A stretch of DNA of 64,000 nt. Source: Butyrivibrio sp. VCB2006. GTDB lineage: Bacteria > Bacillota > Clostridia > Lachnospirales > Lachnospiraceae. Position numbers and translations under genes: made by a program. Position 1 is the first letter of the stretch, and each line of letters starts with the position of its first letter. This document shows positions 59,849-64,000 of the stretch, in pieces. The notes under the pieces were generated by a model. It was given only the letters and a program-made list of their open reading frames with translations. It made no database searches and had not been told where the DNA came from. The stretch lies in contig NZ_ATVX01000010.1 of the NCBI RefSeq assembly GCF_000420945.1, positions 1-64,000 on the forward strand, read 5' to 3'.

Positions 59849-61657
59849 TTACTTAAAACTATCAACCAGTTCCTGTAATTCAACGTATCTTTCCATTTTT
59901 CGCTCAATCTCAGCATCCACATCTTCCTTCTCTTTGCTAAGTTTCATGAGCTTTGGAAAATCTGTAGCAGCCTCTGCTATTTCTGTTTCCAGTTCAGCGC
60001 TGCGTTTCTCAAGCTTTTCTATTTCTGATTCGATACTGTCGTATTCTTTCTGCTCTTTATAAGAAAGCTTTGTTTTCTCCCTGGGAGACTGGTATTTTGC
60101 CTTAGCAGGCTTTTCTTCAGTTTTCTGATTTTTACCGTTGCCCTTACTTACAGAGATTTCAGCTTCCTGTATTTCTTTTTTATGAACAAGGTAATCCGAG
60201 TATCCACCTTCACTTTGCTGCAAATGACCATCTGCTTCAAAAGAAAAGATCCTGGTAACTACTCTGTCAAGGAAGTATCTGTCATGGCTTACTGTAATGA
60301 TGATGCCTGCAAAGCCATCGAGGTAATCCTCCAATATTCTAAGGGTCTGAATATCCAGATCATTAGTAGGCTCATCAAGAATAATGACATTGGGCTGTTC
60401 CATAAGTACCTTAAGTAAGTATAGCCTTCTCTTTTCACCGCCGGAAAGCTTGGATATAGGTGCATACTGCATATCAGGATCAAACAGGAATCTGTCGCAC
60501 ATCACAGAAGCAGAAACAAGGCCATCTGCAGTCTGTATAAACTCTGCAATGTCCTTAATATAATCGATTACTCTTTTGCTTTCATCTAAAGCTTCATTTT
60601 CCTGGCCAAAATATCCGATTTTGATGGTCTGACCAATCTCAACAGTACCTGAATCCGGAGAAATCGCTCCAATAATACATTTAAGAAGAGTTGATTTACC
60701 ACAGCCATTAGGACCGATTATACCGATTCTATCAAGCTTGTTGAATGTATATGAGAAGTCTGTAAAAAGAACTTTCTCGCCATAGCTTTTGGATAGTCCC
60801 TCCAAAATTATGGTCTTATTACCCATTCTGGTAGGAAGAGAATTAAGTTCTACCTGGCGTTCTTCTTCAGGGCGCTGTCTGTCGCGGAGAGCCTCAAACC
60901 TTTGAATATGGGCCTTCTGCTTGGTGGAACGAGCTCTTGCGCCTCGCAGCATCCAGGTAAGGTCTTTCCTATAGAGAGCCGCAGCCTTCCTCTCTGCAGC
61001 CTGCTCATAGTCCATACGCTGCTGCTTAAGTTCCAGGTAACCTGAGTAATTGGACTCATAACGATAAACACTACCCTTGTCAATTTCCAGAATCTGATTG
61101 GTTACCTCATCAAGGAAATATCTGTCATGGGTAATCATCAAAAGAGCTCCTCTAAAGTGCTGCAAAAACTCTTCCAGATATTCAATCATCTCGGAATCAA
61201 GGTGGTTGGTAGGCTCATCCAGAATCAAAAGATCTGAAGGAGTCATGATAGCTGCCACAAGAGCAGCTCTTTTCTTTTGGCCTCCGGATAAGACTGTTAC
61301 ACTACACTCAGGATCATCAATTCCAAACTTCGCAAGATTAGCCTTGATTTCTCCCATTTTGTCCCAGTTATCGTTACCTGCATATATCTTTTCAGTAATG
61401 TTTTCAAGCAAAGTTTTATTTACATCAAACACCGGGTTTTGGGGAAGATATGAGATTCGAAGGCCATTACTGATTACAACCTGTCCCTCATCCGGTTCTA
61501 CAACACCTGCCACAATGGATAGGAGCGTTGATTTACCGGTTCCGTTGGTTCCGACTATTCCAATCTTGTCAGTGTCTTCTATTCCGACGGAAATCCCGCT
61601 CAGAACAGGCTTGGACATATATGTTTTTGATACATTTTCTACATTTAAAATATTCAT
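59849..61657 (-). CDS. ABC-F family ATPase (Uup-like)
   Basis: A 602-residue cytoplasmic protein with two ATP-binding domains and no membrane helix. Walker A motifs are GTNGTGKSTLL and GPNGCGKSTLL, signatures LSGGQKKRAALV and LSGGEKRRLYLL, and Walker B LLILDEPTNHLD and VIILDEPTNDLD. The linker (about residues 215-280) contains ARARSTKQKAHIQRFEAL. The C-terminal ~75 residues form a coiled coil, as in Uup. ABC-F proteins act on the ribosome or, for Uup, on DNA-related stability. The start overlaps the YbaK stop (ATGA). Confidence 0.93.
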   Translation of the reverse strand: MNILNVENVSKTYMSKPVLSGISVGIEDTDKIGIVGTNGTGKSTLLSIVAGVVEPDEGQVVISNGLRISYLPQNPVFDVNKTLLENITEKIYAGNDNWDKMGEIKANLAKFGIDDPECSVTVLSGGQKKRAALVAAIMTPSDLLILDEPTNHLDSEMIEYLEEFLQHFRGALLMITHDRYFLDEVTNQILEIDKGSVYRYESNYSGYLELKQQRMDYEQAAERKAAALYRKDLTWMLRGARARSTKQKAHIQRFEALRDRQRPEEERQVELNSLPTRMGNKTIILEGLSKSYGEKVLFTDFSYTFNKLDRIGIIGPNGCGKSTLLKCIIGAISPDSGTVEIGQTIKIGYFGQENEALDESKRVIDYIKDIAEFIQTADGLVSASVMCDRFLFDPDMQYAPISKLSGGEKRRLYLLKVLMEQPNVIILDEPTNDLDIQTLRILEDYLDGFAGIIITVSHDRYFLDRVVTRIFSFEADGHLQQSEGGYSDYLVHKKEIQEAEISVSKGNGKNQKTEEKPAKAKYQSPREKTKLSYKEQKEYDSIESEIEKLEKRSAELETEIAEAATDFPKLMKLSKEKEDVDAEIERKMERYVELQELVDSFK

Positions 61658-62130
61658 ACTATCAGATCTGCCAAGCTAATTCTTGCAACCGTAATAAGGT
61701 CCTGTGGAGTTAGCTCTATTTGGAAGCCTACCTTTCCTGCGCTTACATATACTTTGTCAAAAGAAGTAGCCGTTTCGTGAATAAATGTCGGAAACTGCTT
61801 CTTCATACCGATTGGTGAACAGCCGCCATGAACATAACCTGTTAAAGGAAGTAACTCCTTTTGTTTGATCATGCTGACTGCTTTTTCACCACAGGCCTTG
61901 GCTGCCTTTTTAAGATCAAGTTCCTCCTTAACAGGAATTACAAACACATAGTAAGCATTACTCTTTCCCTGTGTCACCAGAGTCTTGAAAACTTTCTCCG
62001 GTGTCTCGCCCAGTATGCCCGCAATCTCTTCACCTGTCATGGTGGCGTCAGGTTCATAGGAATGGCTTACATAAGGTATTTTCTTGCCATCAAGAACCCT
62101 CATTACATTTGTCTTTTCTTCTTTTTTCAT
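61654..62130 (-). CDS. ybaK: YbaK/EbsC-type aminoacyl-tRNA deacylase
   Basis: A 158-residue cytoplasmic editing enzyme that hydrolyses Cys-tRNA(Pro), preventing cysteine misincorporation. The catalytic lysine lies in KVFKTLVTQG at about residues 46-55, followed by YVFVIPV and VHGGCSPIGMKKQ. The length and motifs fit the stand-alone YbaK/EbsC group. The stop overlaps the ABC-F start by 4 nt, so both translation-linked proteins are co-expressed. Confidence 0.93.
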   Translation of the reverse strand: MKKEEKTNVMRVLDGKKIPYVSHSYEPDATMTGEEIAGILGETPEKVFKTLVTQGKSNAYYVFVIPVKEELDLKKAAKACGEKAVSMIKQKELLPLTGYVHGGCSPIGMKKQFPTFIHETATSFDKVYVSAGKVGFQIELTPQDLITVARISLADLIV

Positions 62131-62164
62131 ATTTCAAAAATGTCCTTGTTTATTATTGCGTATA

Positions 62165-63337
62165 TCAAAGTGCTGCCCTATAAATCTTCTCTACAGCCGC
62201 AGCATCAAGAGGTCTGATTCTTGAAAGCTTAACTGTATCGTTCAATGTTGCATCAAGAGCAAGGGCCTTTATATCATCATCAGATGGATAAACTCCCAGC
62301 TCGCTGATACGTACAGGCATTCCTATGTTTTTAAAGAACTCTACAGTCTTCTCAATTCCAAGAAGAGCTTTCTTGTCGTCATCGCCTTCAGTAATACCCC
62401 AGACCTTATCAGCAAACCTGGCAAATCTTGGAAGAGCCTCCTTATACAGTTCTTTTGCCCAAGACCCCCATACAGCTGAAAGAGATGCTCCATGTGTTGC
62501 ATCATATTTAGCTGAAATGGCATGGCCTAATTTATGTACAGAAAAATCCTTTCCTCTTCCGCATTCAGTGAGGTTATTGTGAGAAAGGCTAGATGCCCAG
62601 AACACTTCACACATTGCATCATAGTTACTTGGATCATCAACTATAATTCTGCCATTTTTAATAACAGTTCTGATAAGTCCCTCTGCAATCTCGTCCGTCA
62701 TATCACATTGAATACCCGGAATGAAGTATCTCTCCATGGTATGCATCATTATATCGGTAACACCGGCAGCCAGCTGATTCTTGGGAAGCGTCATTCCAAG
62801 GGCAGGGTTAACAATTGCAAAGCGGCATCTGTTAAAGTCAGTATTTATGCCGGCTTTCTTGCCAATAGCTTCATTTGTCAGAACCGCTGAATCACTCATC
62901 TCACTTCCTGCAGCGGCTATAGTAAGAACTACGCCAACAGGCATAGACTTTGTAAGCGGGACCTTTTTTGTCCACAGCTCCCAAAGATCATATTCAGGAT
63001 TAGCTGAGCCGTGAGCAATGGCTTTTGCTGTGTCTATAGCGCTTCCGCCGCCAACAGCAATTATCATATCTGCGCCAAAAGAAAGAGCTTCTTTAATTCC
63101 TTCCATCGCATGAGCCAAAGTAGGATTAGGCTTTGCCCCGCCAAACTCCTTGTATTCCACTCCTGCATCAGATAAAGATTTCTCAACTCTGCTTAGGAGA
63201 CCACTTTTTATAACACTGCCTTTTCCAAAAACAATAAGGGCTTTATTACCATATTTTTTGGCTGTTTCTCCTGTCTGACTTTCTGTGTCTTTTCCAAAAA
63301 CAACTTCTGTTGGTGCATAGTACTTAAAGTTTTCCAT
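62165..63337 (-). CDS. Iron-containing alcohol dehydrogenase (butanol dehydrogenase-like)
   Basis: A 390-residue cytoplasmic oxidoreductase of the group III alcohol dehydrogenases. The NAD(P)-binding motif is VGGGSAIDTAKAIA at about residues 95-108. The iron ligands are D in GVTDIMMHTME and three His from TMERYF-adjacent, DFSVHKLGHAIS and DATHGASLS. Closest to BdhA/YqhD-type enzymes that reduce butyraldehyde or other aldehydes with NAD(P)H, which suits a butyrate-type fermenter. It lies 34 nt upstream of ybaK, possibly in the same transcript. Confidence 0.93.
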   Translation of the reverse strand: MENFKYYAPTEVVFGKDTESQTGETAKKYGNKALIVFGKGSVIKSGLLSRVEKSLSDAGVEYKEFGGAKPNPTLAHAMEGIKEALSFGADMIIAVGGGSAIDTAKAIAHGSANPEYDLWELWTKKVPLTKSMPVGVVLTIAAAGSEMSDSAVLTNEAIGKKAGINTDFNRCRFAIVNPALGMTLPKNQLAAGVTDIMMHTMERYFIPGIQCDMTDEIAEGLIRTVIKNGRIIVDDPSNYDAMCEVFWASSLSHNNLTECGRGKDFSVHKLGHAISAKYDATHGASLSAVWGSWAKELYKEALPRFARFADKVWGITEGDDDKKALLGIEKTVEFFKNIGMPVRISELGVYPSDDDIKALALDATLNDTVKLSRIRPLDAAAVEKIYRAAL

Positions 63338-63395
63338 AGTCTTCTCCCTTTCTTCACATGTTCTGGCTAAATCATGACTTAACTAGTGACTTCTC

Positions 63396-63430
63396 AGCAA
63401 AAGAGCTCCAAAGCATTCGCTCCAGAGCTC
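63396..63430 (-). terminator. Probable terminator of the 63.4-kb small gene
   Basis: GAGCTC (63403-63408) pairs with GAGCTC (63425-63430), with a further GGAGC/GCT inner match, and TTTTGC follows on the minus strand. Confidence 0.5.
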
Positions 63431-63443
63431 ATTTAAGTTCTTT

Positions 63444-63746
63444 TCAAAGTGCTATATGCTGATCCTCGGCACCCTCAAACAATCTCTTACCATTGAATTC
63501 AGCATCGGTAACGTAGGTTATAATACCTTTTTTTCCAAGCTTCTTGCGGCCATACAAAACCAAGTGTATTCTCTTATCCTCAGTCATGTACTCCTCGGAA
63601 ACTTCATTAAAATCATCGCTTTTCTCTACAACATTTTTGAAATCCGACACAAAAGCAGGTATGATCACCGCTCCTATGCTCTGGCCCTGATTCGGACCAT
63701 AAATCCCCATAATTTCATGCAACAACTTCATTCTAAGTTCATCCAT
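63444..63746 (-). CDS. Small conserved-looking hypothetical protein
   Basis: A 100-residue soluble protein with GGGGGAAGC upstream of the ATG. It has no signal peptide or membrane helix. It reads as an alpha/beta domain: MKLLHEIMGIYG, GAVIIPAFVSDFKNVVEKSD, RIHLVLYGRKKLGKKG and ITYVTDAEFNGKRLFEG. I do not recognise the family. The 200-bp region upstream holds a long hairpin. Confidence 0.7.
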   Translation of the reverse strand: MDELRMKLLHEIMGIYGPNQGQSIGAVIIPAFVSDFKNVVEKSDDFNEVSEEYMTEDKRIHLVLYGRKKLGKKGIITYVTDAEFNGKRLFEGAEDQHIAL

Positions 63747-63814
63747 ATCGCTTCCCCCAAAGCTTTCATATTTTTTTGAACTTATGCGAAGGCATACATG
63801 TTACATGCCGATTT

Positions 63815-63921
63815 GATTTGCACAGATAGATGATAAGTGTATATGCGTACAATCCGATTTGATTTGTTTACAAATCATCGGAGGATTGGACACATATATA
63901 CGCATCATCTACTTGCAAATC
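63815..63921. repeat. Long imperfect nested hairpin
   Basis: GATTTGCA (63815-63822) pairs with 63914-63921, AGATGAT (63828-63834) with ATCATCT (63904-63910), and the inner AATCC and CCGATTTGATTTG with CAAATCATCGG and GGATT. About 28 positions per arm pair with five or six mismatches. CCGATTTGATTTG also occurs as a direct repeat at 63808-63820. It may be a relative of the hairpin at 24837-24936; both arms contain GGACA followed by ATATATA-type sequence. Confidence 0.6.
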
Positions 63922-63948
63922 ATAGAGGCTCGTCATATATGCCGAGCA

Positions 63949-64000
63949 TTACTGCTGAATTGTTTCTACGATTGATGGAAGGAGCTGTTTCTTACGAGAT
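63949..64000 (-). CDS. Possible 3' end of a gene entering from the right edge
   Basis: One minus-strand frame is open from the window edge to a TAA at 63951-63949, giving 16 residues (ending LPSIVETIQQ). The stretch is too short to prove coding, but a gene ending just before the hairpin is plausible. Confidence 0.25.
   Translation of the reverse strand, partial: SRKKQLLPSIVETIQQ

Overview
The window looks like part of the chromosome of a rumen- or gut-type Lachnospiraceae bacterium, most likely Butyrivibrio or Pseudobutyrivibrio. This is an inference from four things: the moderately AT-rich base composition, cytoplasmic GH43 and GH9 plant-polysaccharide enzymes next to LplB/YtcP-type sugar permeases, AGGAGG-like ribosome binding sites, and several gene families typical of Clostridia. 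Most genes are on the minus strand. I see no insertion sequence, prophage, CRISPR array or rRNA gene.

Layout. 1-5.3 kb: ackA diverges from tmcAL (tRNA-Met cytidine acetate ligase) across a perfect cre-like operator, followed by a 703-residue protein with a cNMP-fold N-terminus. 5.3-18.9 kb: a pectin/uronate locus. A solute-binding protein, two permeases, a rhamnogalacturonan acetylesterase-like enzyme, two GH43 enzymes (one with N-terminal ankyrin repeats) and a TIM-barrel isomerase form one operon. Next to it uxaA diverges from uxaC-lacI. Three promoters can be read here, each with a near-identical LacI-type operator just downstream of or over its start point. Two strong hairpins inside the operon probably make the binding protein more abundant than the permeases, and the permeases more abundant than the enzymes. 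19-23.6 kb: a cytoplasmic GH9 cellodextrinase-like enzyme, a conserved unknown, and mnmA followed by a ROK fructokinase. 23.6-25.7 kb: a cation antiporter preceded by a complete manganese (yybP-ykoY) riboswitch with promoter, aptamer and terminator, then tRNA-Gly(CCC), a long near-perfect hairpin, and mscL carrying a zinc ribbon.

25.8-36.5 kb is the most unusual region. One operon headed by a YtrA-type GntR repressor encodes an ABC ATPase, an ABC-2-like membrane protein with a large extracellular domain, two MalF/MalG-type importer permeases, a MacA/HlyD-type adaptor, a stand-alone MacB periplasmic-core-like protein and a propeller-plus-solute-binding lipoprotein. It mixes import and export parts and has no function I can name. 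36.5-48.9 kb holds mostly housekeeping genes: the ACT/UPF0210 pair, a YycJ-type hydrolase, polA-coaE-FtsA-like (PolA has lost most of its 5' nuclease domain), a zinc-finger membrane protein, a GPH transporter with a GT-B-like protein, and an HD-GYP protein. 49-55 kb: tRNA-Leu(CAA), a small unknown, and a probable four-gene operon (two tandem paralogues of unknown extracellular function, a Nudix hydrolase and a lipoprotein). 55.5-59.8 kb: the CotH / DUF4956 / VTC cluster, preceded by three 11-bp direct repeats that resemble a Pho box. 59.8-63.7 kb: an ABC-F protein, a YbaK-type deacylase, an iron alcohol dehydrogenase and a small unknown.

How the genes fit together. The pectin locus implies uptake of acetylated, branched oligosaccharides, intracellular deacetylation and debranching, and entry of uronates into the UxaC-(UxaB not seen)-UxaA route. 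Acetate released or made would pass through ackA and could also serve TmcAL. Start codons were adjusted to visible ribosome binding sites in many genes, and the evidence says where.
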